A stretch of 64,000 nucleotides of DNA from Streptomyces lincolnensis (GCF_001685355.1 NZ_CP016438.1:1364001-1428000); one strand, 5' to 3'. Shown: positions 8,470-17,330, counted from the stretch's first letter. Notes: generated by a model not told the origin, from the sequence alone. Translations and numbers: made by a program.

Positions 8470-8471
8470 AA
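8454..8471. promoter_or_regulatory. Operator-like palindrome TTTTGAAC-GT-GTTCAAAA
   Basis: Perfect 8-bp arms around a 2-nt centre, covering the -35 box of the epimerase promoter. The length and form fit a TetR-family operator. No TetR gene is adjacent, so the regulator must lie elsewhere. Confidence 0.65.
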
Positions 8472-8492
8472 GGAGAACAGGGTTGCACACGA

Positions 8493-8529
8493 GAAGCCCG
8501 GCCGCCCCTCTTCGGGCCGGCCGGGCTTC
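8493..8529 (-). terminator. Terminator of the ROK kinase gene
   Basis: Perfect 12-bp stem GAAGCCCGGCCG (8493-8504) / CGGCCGGGCTTC (8518-8529), with three more G-C pairs inside the loop, 30 nt after the stop codon at 8559. Confidence 0.8.
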
Positions 8530-8558
8530 CGGGCGAAACGATCCTTCCGGGGGAGGTG

Positions 8559-9521
8559 TCAGACCCCTGCCGCAGCCGGGTCCTCCCGGTCCGCGCGCCG
8601 GGCGAGTGCCGCCGCGGCCGCCCCGACCAGACCCGCGTCCGTGCCCATCTGCGCGGGCACGACGGCCAGACGCCGGACGAAGGACAGGGTCGCGTAGTCG
8701 CTCAGCGCCTTGCGCAGCGGTGCGAACAGGACGTCGCCCGCCTTGCCCACGCCGCCGCCGACGACCGCGATGTCGATCTCGACGAGGGTCGCGGTGGCCG
8801 CGATACCCGCGGCCAGCGCCTGGGCCGCCCGCTCGAAGGAGGCCACGGCGACCGGATCGCCGGCCCGGGCCGCGGCGGCCACGGCGGCGGCGGAGGTGTC
8901 ACCGTCCGGACCGGGCACCCAGCCGTTCTCGACCGCCCTGCGGGCGATGTTGGGGCCGCTGGCGATGCGCTCCACGCACCCGCGCGCGCCGCACGGGCAG
9001 GGGTCCCCGTCGAGATCGACGCTGATGTGGCCGATGTGCCCCGCGTTGCCGGTGGGGCCGGGATGCAGACGGCCGTTCAGGACCAGCCCGCCGCCGACCC
9101 CCGTCGAGACGACCATGCACAGCGCGTTGTCGTGGCCCCGGGCGGCGCCCTGCCAGTGCTCGGCGGCCGTGATCGCGACACCGTCGCCGATCAGCTCCAC
9201 GGGCAGCCCGCCGGCCGCCGCCCGCACCCGCTCGACGAGGGGGTAGTCGCGCCAGCCGGGCACGTTCACCGGACTCACCGTGCCCGTGGAGGCGTCCACG
9301 GGGCCGGCGCTGCCGATGCCGAGGGCGACGGCACGTCCCCACAGCGGCGACGCGGACAGCTCGGCGAGGACCTCCTCGACGGCCCGCATGACGGTCTCGC
9401 CGTCCTCCCGGGCGGGCGTGGCACGCTGTGCGCGGGCCTGGAGCCGGCCGTGGCCGTCCACCAGCGCTCCGGCGATCTTGGTGCCGCCGATGTCGAGAGC
9501 GGCCACGAGGTCGGTGTGCAT
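8559..9521 (-). CDS. ROK-family sugar kinase (glucokinase-like)
   Basis: 320-aa ROK protein that phosphorylates a hexose with ATP. Seen: the N-terminal phosphate loop LDIGGTKIAGA at about 9-19, the catalytic Asp region ELIGDGVAIT, the STGVGGGL glycine motif, and the zinc site CPCGARGCVE with the preceding GHISVD histidine. Glucose, N-acetylglucosamine, mannose and fructose kinases share this pattern, so the exact sugar is open. The start is the ATG at 9521 with GGGGAGA upstream; an open extension to 9572 has no ribosome site. It is divergent from a LacI-family regulator with a palindrome between them, suggesting substrate-inducible control. Confidence 0.9.
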   Translation of the reverse strand: MHTDLVAALDIGGTKIAGALVDGHGRLQARAQRATPAREDGETVMRAVEEVLAELSASPLWGRAVALGIGSAGPVDASTGTVSPVNVPGWRDYPLVERVRAAAGGLPVELIGDGVAITAAEHWQGAARGHDNALCMVVSTGVGGGLVLNGRLHPGPTGNAGHIGHISVDLDGDPCPCGARGCVERIASGPNIARRAVENGWVPGPDGDTSAAAVAAAARAGDPVAVASFERAAQALAAGIAATATLVEIDIAVVGGGVGKAGDVLFAPLRKALSDYATLSFVRRLAVVPAQMGTDAGLVGAAAAALARRADREDPAAAGV

Positions 9522-9644
9522 CAGTGTCGGATCTCCCCATCGGGCGTGAGAACAACCATCGGAACGAACCACAAGGAAACAGCAGGCCGGTCTCGCGGTG
9601 GGGGCGCGGGCCGGAGATTGCGGTGGACAGTGTCTCCCGCATCT

Positions 9645-9656
9645 GACAACGTTGTC
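9645..9656. promoter_or_regulatory. LacI-type operator GACAACGTTGTC
   Basis: Perfect 12-bp palindrome with the central CG typical of LacI-family sites, in the divergent gap between the ROK kinase and LacI genes. A TATGCT hexamer at 9664-9669 just downstream could be the -10 of the regulator, in which case binding would be autoregulatory. Confidence 0.6.
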
Positions 9657-9740
9657 CAGGCCCTATGCTCGACGCCACATCCTCGTACAACATCATGGAC
9701 CGACGCATCCCGCGCGGACGACAGGACAGGACACCGCATC

Positions 9741-10790
9741 GTGCCCGACACCGAACGCCGAGCAGACCGCCTCCCCGGGAACCGCTACGGCAACCGTCCG
9801 ACCATGAAGGACGTGGCCGCCCGAGCCGGAGTCGGACTGAAGACGGTCTCGCGGGTGGTCAACGGCGAGCCGGGCGTGACCCCGGAGACCGAGCGCCGGG
9901 TGCAGGAGGCCATCGACGCGCTCGGCTTCCGCCGCAACGACAGCGCGCGGGTGCTGCGCAAGGGCCGCACGGCCAGCATCGGCCTGGTCCTGGAGGATCT
10001 CGCCGACCCGTTCTACGGCCCGCTCAGCCGCGCGGTCGAGGAGGTGGCCCGGGCCCACGGCGCGCTGCTCATCAACGGCTCCAGCGCGGAGGACCCCGAG
10101 CGCGAGCAGGAGCTGGTGCTGGCGTTGTGCGCGCGGCGGGTGGACGGTCTGGTCGTCATCCCGGCCGGTGACGACCACCGGTATCTGGAGCCGGAGCTGA
10201 AGGCGGGCGTGGCGACCGTGTTCGTGGACCGTCCGGCCGGCCAGATCGACGCCGACTGCGTGGTCTCCGACAACTACGGCGGCGCCCGCGACGGTGTCGC
10301 CCACCTCATCGCCCACGGCCACCGGCGCATCGGCTTCATCGGCGACATGCCCCGCATCCACACCGCGGCCGAGCGCCTGCGCGGCTACCGGGCGGCCATG
10401 GAGGACGCGGGCATACCGGTGGAGGACTCCTGGATGTCCCTGGGCGTGACCGATCCCGAGCGGGTGCGCCGGGCGGCCGAGGAGATGCTGTCCGGTCCCG
10501 CCCCCGTCACCGCGGTCTTCGCGGGCAACAACCGGGTGACGGTCACCGTGGTCCGTGTCCTCGCCGAACAGACCCGCCCCGTGGCCCTCGTCGGCTTCGA
10601 CGACATCGAGCTGGCCGACCTGCTCCGGCCCGGCGTCACCGTCGTCGCCCAGGACGCGGCGACCATCGGCCGCACCGCCGCCGACCGCCTCTTCCGCCAG
10701 CTCGACGGCACGCTCCTCACACCGGAGCGGATCGAACTGCCGACCCGCCTGATCACCCGCGGCTCGGGCGAGCTGCCGCCGGCGGACTGA
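9741..10790 (+). CDS. LacI-family transcriptional regulator
   Basis: 349-aa regulator. The N-terminal helix-turn-helix and hinge are clear (MKDVAARAGVGLKTVSRVVNGEPGVTPETERRVQEAIDALGFRRNDSAR), followed by a periplasmic-binding-type effector domain (IGLVLEDLADPFYGPLSRAVEEVARAHGALLI; the HGHRRIGFIGD, FAGNNRVTVTVVRVL and VALVGFDDIELADLL blocks). It probably represses the divergent ROK kinase and itself, with a sugar or sugar phosphate as inducer. I chose the GTG at 9741 because it gives the usual short arm before the HTH; the ATG at 9804 directly before the HTH is an alternative. Confidence 0.9.
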   Translation: MPDTERRADRLPGNRYGNRPTMKDVAARAGVGLKTVSRVVNGEPGVTPETERRVQEAIDALGFRRNDSARVLRKGRTASIGLVLEDLADPFYGPLSRAVEEVARAHGALLINGSSAEDPEREQELVLALCARRVDGLVVIPAGDDHRYLEPELKAGVATVFVDRPAGQIDADCVVSDNYGGARDGVAHLIAHGHRRIGFIGDMPRIHTAAERLRGYRAAMEDAGIPVEDSWMSLGVTDPERVRRAAEEMLSGPAPVTAVFAGNNRVTVTVVRVLAEQTRPVALVGFDDIELADLLRPGVTVVAQDAATIGRTAADRLFRQLDGTLLTPERIELPTRLITRGSGELPPAD

Positions 10791-10797
10791 GCGGCCC

Positions 10798-11685
10798 GTG
10801 GAGGACCACGCACCCCCGCTCGGGGAAACCGGCCGTCCCGCGCCCGCCTCTCCGCCCGTGCGGGAGGCGTCGGATCCGCCGGACGGACAGACCCTGGAAG
10901 CACTGGGCCTCGCCGAGGCGCCGCGTGACCACCCCCTGCTCTACCCGGGCGTGTGGCCCCGGGAGTCCGGACTGCTCGACGGGGACCGGCTGCTCCCCCT
11001 GGACGTCCTCGTCCATACGGACCGCGTCCCCGTGCTGGCCGTCGGGTCCAACGCCAGCCCGGCCCAACTGCGGCACAAGATGGCCGAGTTCGGGATCACC
11101 TCCCCGATCCCGATGGTCAGGGCTCGGGTCACCGGCATCGACGTGGGCGTCTCGGCGCATGTGAGCCGGCTCGGGTATGTGTCCGCCTCCCCCTTCGACG
11201 CGCCGGACGTCGTACGGGAGTTGTTCCTCACCTGGCTCGACGCGGAACAGCTCGCGGTGATCGACGCGAGCGAGGGCGTGCCGCTGCCCAACGGCAACTA
11301 CCGGCGCGTCTGGCTGCCCGCCCCGGAGGTGCGGATCGAGGTGGGGGCGCAGGCGGGGGCCGGGATGCTGCTTCCGGGCGTGTACGTGTACGTCAACCGG
11401 CACGGCGTCCTGCACAACGGCACGGACGCGCCGCGCACGCACCCGGGTCAGCGGGCGCTGCTCACCGAACTCCTCGTGGGGTCGGCCCGGTTGAGGGAGC
11501 TGTTCGGCGTGACACCGGAGGAGTTCTGCGCCAGGGCGCGGGCCGACCGGGCACTGTGTGAGCGCGGTACCCGGCTGTTCAAGGAGGAGAAGCTCGTCAC
11601 GGTCTCCGGTCTGGAGCGGTTCGTACGGGTTCAGCAGACCGGGAGTCCCGGGATCGGCGCGTCGTTGTCGCCGCCCTTGATGTAG
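10798..11685 (+). CDS. Protein of unknown function with a GSN (gamma-glutamylcyclotransferase-like) motif
   Basis: 295-aa soluble protein I do not recognise with certainty. The segment VPVLAVGSNASPAQL at about residues 77-91 resembles the (Y/V)GSN loop of gamma-glutamylcyclotransferase-like folds, and a charged C-terminal half follows. No signal peptide or membrane segment is present. The GTG at 10798 lies 8 nt after the LacI stop, implying coupling to it; a clear ribosome site is missing and the GTG at 10858 is an alternative. The last 55 nt overlap the 3' end of the convergent kinase gene, an overlap that adds an unusual GIGASLSPPLM tail. No enzymatic role should be assumed. Confidence 0.72.
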   Translation: MEDHAPPLGETGRPAPASPPVREASDPPDGQTLEALGLAEAPRDHPLLYPGVWPRESGLLDGDRLLPLDVLVHTDRVPVLAVGSNASPAQLRHKMAEFGITSPIPMVRARVTGIDVGVSAHVSRLGYVSASPFDAPDVVRELFLTWLDAEQLAVIDASEGVPLPNGNYRRVWLPAPEVRIEVGAQAGAGMLLPGVYVYVNRHGVLHNGTDAPRTHPGQRALLTELLVGSARLRELFGVTPEEFCARARADRALCERGTRLFKEEKLVTVSGLERFVRVQQTGSPGIGASLSPPLM

Positions 11686-13733
11686 ACGTCGCTGACGTAG
11701 ACACCGGTGTTGCCGCGGTCGTCGTCCGTCTTGGCCCACCAGACGTTGGTCCACTCGCCGTAGGTCTCGCGGCGGCCGAGGTTCGCCTGGCAGTAGAAGT
11801 AGTTGGTGCCCGCGTTGAGGACGCCGACCTCGGTGCCGGAGGCGGTGTAGGACTTGGCGGTGCGCCAGACCTCGCAGTTGTACTTGCCGCCGCCGAGGGA
11901 CACGCAGGCGGGAGCGGGCGTGGGCTCTCCGCCTCCGCCTCCACTGCTTCCGCCTGTCGTGCCGCCGTCGCCCGAGCCGCCACCCGTGGTGCCGCCGCCT
12001 CCGGTGGTGCCACCTCCCGAGGTCTTGGTCGGAGAGGGTTCGGCCTCTCCGCCACCCGAGGACGACGTCCCGTTCTCCTTCTCCTTGCTCGGCGTACTGC
12101 CCGCGGACGGCGCCTTCTTGTCGCCCGGAGCGGTGGGCTCGGGTGAGGCCGAGCCGGGACTGCCCGTGGGGTCCGGCGTCGAGGCTGTCGCCCCCTTGGA
12201 CGTCTCGCCGGCCTCGGCGGGCGTACCCGCCTCGGCGTCGCCGGAATCGCCCACCAGGGAGACCGTGACTCCCGCCGCCGCGAGGACGACCGTCACGGCA
12301 GCGGCGGCGAGCAGGGCACGGCCCTTGCGCCGGGCGGGGCGGTCGGCACCGGAGACGGTCAGGCGACCGGTGGCCGCGGAGCCGGGACCCGGGGCGGCCG
12401 AGGGCACGCCCCCGTAACCGTGCCCGGCCGATCCGGCGGGAGCGGACTGGGCCGGCGGCCCGAACACTCCGGGCGCGCCGGGCCCGTGGGGTGCGGGCAG
12501 GTTGTGGTCGGGAGCGCCCTGGGGTGGGGTGCCGGGGGTGCTGCTGTGAGTCGGCGTGCTGCTGTGAGTCGGGGTGCCCTGGCCGGGCGTGCCATGAGCC
12601 GGAGTGCCGTGCCCTGGCGTGCCCTGGCCGTGCGCTTCGAAGCCCTGTGCCGACGGCGTGCCCTGGCCCGCAGGCCCGAAAGCCTGGGCCGCGGCTGTGC
12701 CCTGCCCCGGTGTCGCGCCCGAGGTGAGTCCACTCCCGCTCGGGCCCGCGGTGTCCTGTCCTGCTCCCCCGGTCCCGGTCCGGGGACCTGCCGGGCCGGA
12801 GCCCGGTGTCGGTGGTGCCGGGGCGGGGCGCTCGGTCACCGGTCCGCGGAGTGTGGTCGTAGGGAGGTCCGTGCCGGTCGTGTCGGCGACGGACTGGAGC
12901 AGGGCGCGGGCTTCCTCGGCCCCCGGGCGGCCTTCGGGACGCTTGTCGAGGAGGCGTTGGAGGACGGGGCCGAGGTGGCCGGCGCGGCGGGGCTCGGGCA
13001 GGGGCTCGCCGACGATCGCGGTGAGGGTGGAGAAGGTCGACGTACGGCGGAAGGGTGAGGAGCCCTCGACGGCCGCGTAGAGCGTGGCGCCCAGGGCCCA
13101 GATGTCGGAGGCGGGGCCCGGGTCGGCGCCCTGGGCGCGCTCGGGGGCCAGGTAGTCCAGGGAGCCGACGAGTTCGCCGCTGCGGGTGAGGTGGGTGGCC
13201 GAGCCGTCGCCCGGATCCTCCATGGTGGCTATGCCGAAGTCGGTGAGGACGACCCGGCCCGAGCGGTCGAGCAGGATGTTGCCGGGCTTCACGTCGCGGT
13301 GCAGGACGCCGGCGCGGTGCGCGGCGGCCAGCGCGTCCAGGACCTTGGCGCCGATGCCCGCCGCCTCGCGCGGGTCGAGGGGGCCGCGCTCGCGCAGGAC
13401 GTCGTCCAGGGAGGGGCCGTCGACCAGTTCCATGACGATCAGAGGGCGGCCGTCGACCTCGGTCACGTCGTGCACGGCCACGACTCCGGGGTGGCGCACC
13501 CGGGCCGCCGCGCGGGCCTCGCGCTGCATGCGCAGCCGCAGGCCGGCGAGTTCGGGGCCGTCCGCGTCGGTGTAGGTGCGCAGTTCCTTGACCGCGACCT
13601 CGCGGCCGAGGACCTCGTCGGTGGCCCGCCAGACCACGCCCATGCCGCCGCGCCCGAGCTGGGCCAGGACGCGATAGCGCCCGGCCAGCAGTCGGCCGGC
13701 CTCCTCCGTCTGTCCGTACTCCCCCGATGGCAC
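11631..13733 (-). CDS. Membrane-anchored Ser/Thr protein kinase (PknB-like, no PASTA repeats)
   Basis: 700-aa receptor-like kinase. The kinase domain (about 15-275) has the glycine loop LGRGGMGVVW, ATP-binding Lys49 in VAVKE, catalytic HRDVKPGN with Asp147 and DFG Asp165. A long Pro/Thr/Gly linker (about 285-470) contains repeated GQGTP, HGTP and THSSTP units. One membrane helix (about 472-494, ALLAAAAVTVVLAAAGVTVSLV) is followed by a Ser/Gly/Pro-rich stalk and a compact C-terminal domain of about 90 residues with four cysteines (CVSLGG, NCEVW, FYCQAN, LPVC), suggesting two disulfides and an SH3-like ligand domain outside the cell. The ATG at 13733 is the natural start. Confidence 0.93.
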   Translation of the reverse strand: MPSGEYGQTEEAGRLLAGRYRVLAQLGRGGMGVVWRATDEVLGREVAVKELRTYTDADGPELAGLRLRMQREARAAARVRHPGVVAVHDVTEVDGRPLIVMELVDGPSLDDVLRERGPLDPREAAGIGAKVLDALAAAHRAGVLHRDVKPGNILLDRSGRVVLTDFGIATMEDPGDGSATHLTRSGELVGSLDYLAPERAQGADPGPASDIWALGATLYAAVEGSSPFRRTSTFSTLTAIVGEPLPEPRRAGHLGPVLQRLLDKRPEGRPGAEEARALLQSVADTTGTDLPTTTLRGPVTERPAPAPPTPGSGPAGPRTGTGGAGQDTAGPSGSGLTSGATPGQGTAAAQAFGPAGQGTPSAQGFEAHGQGTPGHGTPAHGTPGQGTPTHSSTPTHSSTPGTPPQGAPDHNLPAPHGPGAPGVFGPPAQSAPAGSAGHGYGGVPSAAPGPGSAATGRLTVSGADRPARRKGRALLAAAAVTVVLAAAGVTVSLVGDSGDAEAGTPAEAGETSKGATASTPDPTGSPGSASPEPTAPGDKKAPSAGSTPSKEKENGTSSSGGGEAEPSPTKTSGGGTTGGGGTTGGGSGDGGTTGGSSGGGGGEPTPAPACVSLGGGKYNCEVWRTAKSYTASGTEVGVLNAGTNYFYCQANLGRRETYGEWTNVWWAKTDDDRGNTGVYVSDVYIKGGDNDAPIPGLPVC

Positions 13734-13858
13734 CGGTGCCCCGTTCCTATGACCTGATCTTTGCGTGCGTACAGACTAATCCGTCACGCGGGGCCCTTCG
13801 GGGCCCACTCGTCACTTGCGGTCGGTCGCCGCACGCGGAATCGAGGGGTACGGGCGCG

Positions 13859-15163
13859 TCACGTCCCGGAGATCGTCAGGTCGCCCCTGCGCGGTGTCGC
13901 GAAGCTCTCCAGGTCGGCGCGGGTCAGGCCGGTCAGCCGGGCGACCTCGGCGATGTCGAGGGCGCCGCAGTCCAGGCCGCGCAGCAGGTAGCCGCTGAGC
14001 GCCTTGGCGGTGGCGGGCTCGTCCATGACGTCGCCGCCGACGCGGCCCGCGTACCGGGCGAGGCGGCCGGCGGCCTGTTCGAAGCCCTCGCGGTAGAAGG
14101 CGAAGACGGCCGCGTAGCGGGTGGGGAGGTGGCCGGGGTGCATGTCCCAGCCCTGGTAGTAGGCGCGGGCCAGGGCGCGGCGGGTGAGGCCGTAGTGCAG
14201 GCGCCAGGCGTCGTGGACCTTCGCGGTGGGGCCGACCGGGAGGACGTTGGTCGAGCCGTCGCAGACGCGTACACCGGTGCCCGCGGCCGCGACCTGCATG
14301 ATCGCCTTGGCGTGGTCGGCGGCGGGGTGGTCACTGGCCTGGTGGGCGGCGGAGACGCCGAGGCAGGCGCTGTAGTCGAAGGTGCCGTAGTGCAGCCCCG
14401 TGGCGCGTCCTTCGGCCGCCTGGATCATGCGGGCGACCGTGGCCGTGCCGTCGGTGGCGAGGATGGACTGGCTGGTCTCGATCTGGATCTCGAAGCCGAT
14501 CCGGCCCCGCTCCAGACCTTGTGCCTTCTCGAAGGCCTCCAGGAGCCGCACCATGGCGGTGACCTGCTCGGGGTAGGTCACCTTCGGCAGGGTCAGCACG
14601 AGCCCGTCGGGCAGGCCTCCGGACTCCGTCAGGCCGGTGAGGAAGATGTCCAGGGTGCGGATGCCGCGGTCGCGGACGGCCGCCTCCATGCACTTCATGC
14701 GGATGCCCATGTACGGGGCCGCCGTGCCGTCCCGGTACGCCTCGGCGATCAGCCGGGCCGCGCGGGCCGCGGCCTCGTCCTCCTCGGCGTCGGGGCGTGG
14801 GCCGTAGCCGTCCTCGAAGTCGACGCGCAGGTCCTCGACGGGTTCCCGCTCCAGCTTGGCGCGGACGCGGGAGTACACCGGCTCGGCGAGTTCGTCGGAC
14901 AGGCCGAGGACGGCGGCGAAGGATTCGGCGTCGGGGGCGTGTTCGTCGAGGGCGGCGAGCGCCCGGTCGCCCCAGGAGCGGATGGTGTCGGCGGCGAAGA
15001 CGTCGCCGGGGACGTAGACGGTGTGGACGGGCTGGCGGGTGCCGGGATCTCCGGGATAGCGGCGCTCCAGTTCGGCGTCGACCGGCGCGAGGGAGGCGCT
15101 GATCTCCTCGCTGACGGTGCCCGCGAGGCTCGTCGCCACCTGCTCCTGCTGGCCCTGACCCAT
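13859..15163 (-). CDS. HpcH/HpaI (citrate lyase beta)-like aldolase, DUF6986 type
   Basis: 434-aa protein of the phosphoenolpyruvate/pyruvate-domain superfamily. Diagnostic blocks are DLRVDFEDGYG (metal-binding Glu/Asp of CitE-like enzymes), GIRMKCME, VLTLPKV, IGFEIQIETSQSIL and HYGTFDYSACLGV, and a C-terminal YYQGWDMHPGHLPTRYAA that serves as the lid-type segment. Family enzymes cleave or form C-C bonds in small acids or acyl-CoAs; the substrate here is unknown. The ATG at 15163 has AGGAGGG 7 nt upstream. A clean inverted repeat directly upstream (15187-15210) suggests dedicated regulation. The gene stands alone on its strand. Confidence 0.85.
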   Translation of the reverse strand: MGQGQQEQVATSLAGTVSEEISASLAPVDAELERRYPGDPGTRQPVHTVYVPGDVFAADTIRSWGDRALAALDEHAPDAESFAAVLGLSDELAEPVYSRVRAKLEREPVEDLRVDFEDGYGPRPDAEEDEAAARAARLIAEAYRDGTAAPYMGIRMKCMEAAVRDRGIRTLDIFLTGLTESGGLPDGLVLTLPKVTYPEQVTAMVRLLEAFEKAQGLERGRIGFEIQIETSQSILATDGTATVARMIQAAEGRATGLHYGTFDYSACLGVSAAHQASDHPAADHAKAIMQVAAAGTGVRVCDGSTNVLPVGPTAKVHDAWRLHYGLTRRALARAYYQGWDMHPGHLPTRYAAVFAFYREGFEQAAGRLARYAGRVGGDVMDEPATAKALSGYLLRGLDCGALDIAEVARLTGLTRADLESFATPRRGDLTISGT

Positions 15164-15186
15164 TCCACACCCTCCTGTTTTCCACT

Positions 15187-15210
15187 CTACGGAATCAACA
15201 ATCCGTAGAA
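15187..15210. promoter_or_regulatory. Operator-like inverted repeat TCTACGGA-N8-TCCGTAGA
   Basis: Perfect 8-bp arms with an 8-nt A-rich centre, 23 nt upstream of the aldolase start. The position right before the ribosome site fits repressor binding. No regulator gene is adjacent. Confidence 0.6.
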
Positions 15211-15354
15211 CGAAGCTATCCGTGAAGCTTCCCGCCGGTCAACACCCCGTCCACGGCCCGATCCCCGGCGTTCACTGCCGTCACCGAGTACCTCTACGCC
15301 CTCTTCCGCACGTCGACTCGCACCCCTCATCCTGAGCTCTGGGGAGGGAATCAC

Positions 15355-16248
15355 ATGGTGAACACGACCAGCATGTCGCGCCGCATGGGTCTGCGTTCCG
15401 CGGTGGCGGCCGCGCTCACCGTGCCGCTGGTGGGCGCGGTACCGGCCTCGGCGGCCAAGGGGAGGAGCCGCCGTCTGGACGTCATGACGTTCAACCTGCG
15501 GTTCGCGAGCACCACCGAGCCCAACAGCTGGACGGTCCGCCGTCCGGTGATGCGTGCGCTGTTCCGCCGCGAGGCCCCTCACGTCATCGGCACCCAGGAG
15601 GGCCTCTACCAGCAACTGCGCGACATCCACGCCGATCTCGGCGAGCACTACGACTGGATCGGCACCGGCCGCGAGGGCGGCAGCCGCGACGAGTCCACGG
15701 CCGTCTTCTACGACACCCGGCGCCTGGCCCCGGTCGAGCACGACACCTTCTGGCTCTCCGACACGCCCCGGGTGATCGGCTCCAACACCTGGGGGGCCAA
15801 GCTCCCCCGCATCGCCACCTGGGTCCGCTTCCGCGATCTGCGCCACGCCGGGCGGGAGTTCTACGTCCTCAACACCCACTTCGACCACATCGGCCAGTAC
15901 GCCCGGGTACGCTCCGCCGCACTCGTCGCCGAGCGGATCGCGGGGCTGGACCCCTCGTTGCCGTCCGTCGTGACCGGCGACTTCAACGCGGCGGCCCATG
16001 CCAACGATGCCTACGACACGCTCCTGCGCGCCGGGTTCGTCGACACGTGGGACACGGCGGCCGAGCGCGGCAGGCTCTACGCCACCTTCCACGGCTACCG
16101 GCCGCTGGTCCCGGAGGGAGACCGCATCGACTGGATCCTCACCACGCCGGGCGTCACGACCCACCGGGCGTCGATCAACACCTTCGCCCTGAACGGCCAG
16201 TTCCCCAGCGACCACCTGCCGGTGCAGGCCTTACTCACCCTGGGATGA
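15355..16248 (+). CDS. Secreted endonuclease/exonuclease/phosphatase-family protein
   Basis: 297-aa exported metal-dependent phosphodiesterase-fold protein. The N-terminus (SRRMGLRSAVAAALTVPLVGAVPASA) is a signal peptide with a twin-arginine pattern, so Tat export is likely. The mature part has the DNase I/EEP blocks: VMTFNLRF (metal Asn), GTQEG (metal Glu), FYVLNTHFDHIG, VVTGDFNA (catalytic Asp/Asn), DRIDWIL and SDHLPV (catalytic His). Substrate class (nucleic acid, sphingomyelin, inositol phosphate) cannot be decided; the similarity of the wording to secreted Streptomyces phosphatase-like EEPs suggests a small phosphoester. ATG at 15355 follows GGGGAGGGA. A strong bidirectional terminator follows. 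Confidence 0.9.
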   Translation: MVNTTSMSRRMGLRSAVAAALTVPLVGAVPASAAKGRSRRLDVMTFNLRFASTTEPNSWTVRRPVMRALFRREAPHVIGTQEGLYQQLRDIHADLGEHYDWIGTGREGGSRDESTAVFYDTRRLAPVEHDTFWLSDTPRVIGSNTWGAKLPRIATWVRFRDLRHAGREFYVLNTHFDHIGQYARVRSAALVAERIAGLDPSLPSVVTGDFNAAAHANDAYDTLLRAGFVDTWDTAAERGRLYATFHGYRPLVPEGDRIDWILTTPGVTTHRASINTFALNGQFPSDHLPVQALLTLG

Positions 16249-16249
16249 G

Positions 16250-16294
16250 CCGAGGCCCCCGCGACCGCCCCGGTGGGGGTCGCGGGGGCCTCGG
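16250..16294. terminator. Bidirectional terminator between the EEP gene and etfA
   Basis: Perfect 17-bp inverted repeat (16250-16266 with 16278-16294) and an 11-nt loop between two convergent genes. Confidence 0.85.
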
Positions 16295-16312
16295 TGCGCC
16301 CGTTGTGCGGGA

Positions 16313-17275
16313 TCAGCCCTTGCGGGTCTTGATCTCCTCGGTGAGGGCGGGGACGACGTCGAAGAGGTCGCCGACCACGCCGTAGTCGACCAGGTCGAAG
16401 ATCGGGGCCTCGGCGTCCTTGTTGACCGCCACGATGGTCTTCGAGGTCTGCATACCGGCGCGGTGCTGGATGGCGCCGGAGATGCCGTTGGCGATGTACA
16501 GCTGCGGCGAGACCGACTTGCCGGTCTGGCCGACCTGGTTGGTGTGCGGGTACCAGCCGGCGTCCACCGCGGCACGCGAGGCACCCACGGCCGCGCCGAG
16601 GGAGTCGGCGAGCGCCTCGATGATCGCGAAGTTCTCGGCGCCGTTGACGCCACGGCCGCCGGAGACCACGATCGCGGCCTCGGTCAGCTCCGGACGCCCG
16701 GTCGACTCACGCGGGGTGCGCGCGGTGACCTTGGTGCCGGTGGCCTGCGCGGAGAAGGACACCTCCAGCGCCTCGACGGCCGGGGTGGCCGGGGCGGCCT
16801 CGACAGCCGCGCTGTTGGGCTTGACGGTGATGACCGGGGTGCCCTTGGAGACACGGGACTTGGTGCTGAAGGAGGCGGCGAACACCGACTGGGTCGCGAC
16901 CGGGCCCTCGTCGCCGGACTCCAGGTCGACGGCGTCGGTGATGATGCCGGAACCGATGCGCAGCGCGAGGCGGGCGGCGATCTCCTTGCCCTCGGCGGAG
17001 GAGGGGACCAGCACGGCGGCCGGGGAGACGGCGGCGACGGCGGCCTGGAGCGCGTCGACCTTCGGTACCACCAGGTAGTCGGTGTACTCGGAGGCGTCGT
17101 GGGTCAGGACCTTGACCGCGCCGTGCTCGCCGAGGACGGCGGCGGTGTCGGCGGCGCCGGCACCCAGCGCGACGGCGACCGGCTCGCCGATGCGGCGGGC
17201 CAGGGTCAGCAGCTCCAGGGTGGGCTTGCGGACGGCACCGTCCACGTGGTCGACGTAGACGAGAACTTCAGCCAT
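16313..17275 (-). CDS. etfA: Electron transfer flavoprotein alpha subunit
   Basis: 320-aa alpha subunit of ETF, which binds FAD and accepts electrons from acyl-CoA dehydrogenases. The C-terminal FAD-binding region is intact: [86 protein letters not shown]. The N-terminal half has the degenerate adenine-nucleotide-hydrolase-like fold. It lies 55 nt downstream of etfB in one leftward operon and ends just before a strong terminator. An acyl-CoA dehydrogenase homologue is present elsewhere in the window (50863-52527), but AidB-type proteins are not known to need ETF. Confidence 0.97.
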   Translation of the reverse strand: MAEVLVYVDHVDGAVRKPTLELLTLARRIGEPVAVALGAGAADTAAVLGEHGAVKVLTHDASEYTDYLVVPKVDALQAAVAAVSPAAVLVPSSAEGKEIAARLALRIGSGIITDAVDLESGDEGPVATQSVFAASFSTKSRVSKGTPVITVKPNSAAVEAAPATPAVEALEVSFSAQATGTKVTARTPRESTGRPELTEAAIVVSGGRGVNGAENFAIIEALADSLGAAVGASRAAVDAGWYPHTNQVGQTGKSVSPQLYIANGISGAIQHRAGMQTSKTIVAVNKDAEAPIFDLVDYGVVGDLFDVVPALTEEIKTRKG

Positions 17276-17330
17276 GGGACTTCTTCTCTCCTGCTTGCGG
17301 AAGATGAGGGGCGGTCAGCGAATGCGGGGC

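Noticed and set aside
8556..9740. Long upstream extension of the LacI-family frame
   Set aside because: Antisense to the ROK kinase gene; the LacI protein begins at the HTH-proximal GTG 9741.
12420..13080. Rightward frames opposite the Ser/Thr kinase
   Set aside because: They mirror the Pro/Thr/Gly linker and kinase domain codons and carry no independent motif.
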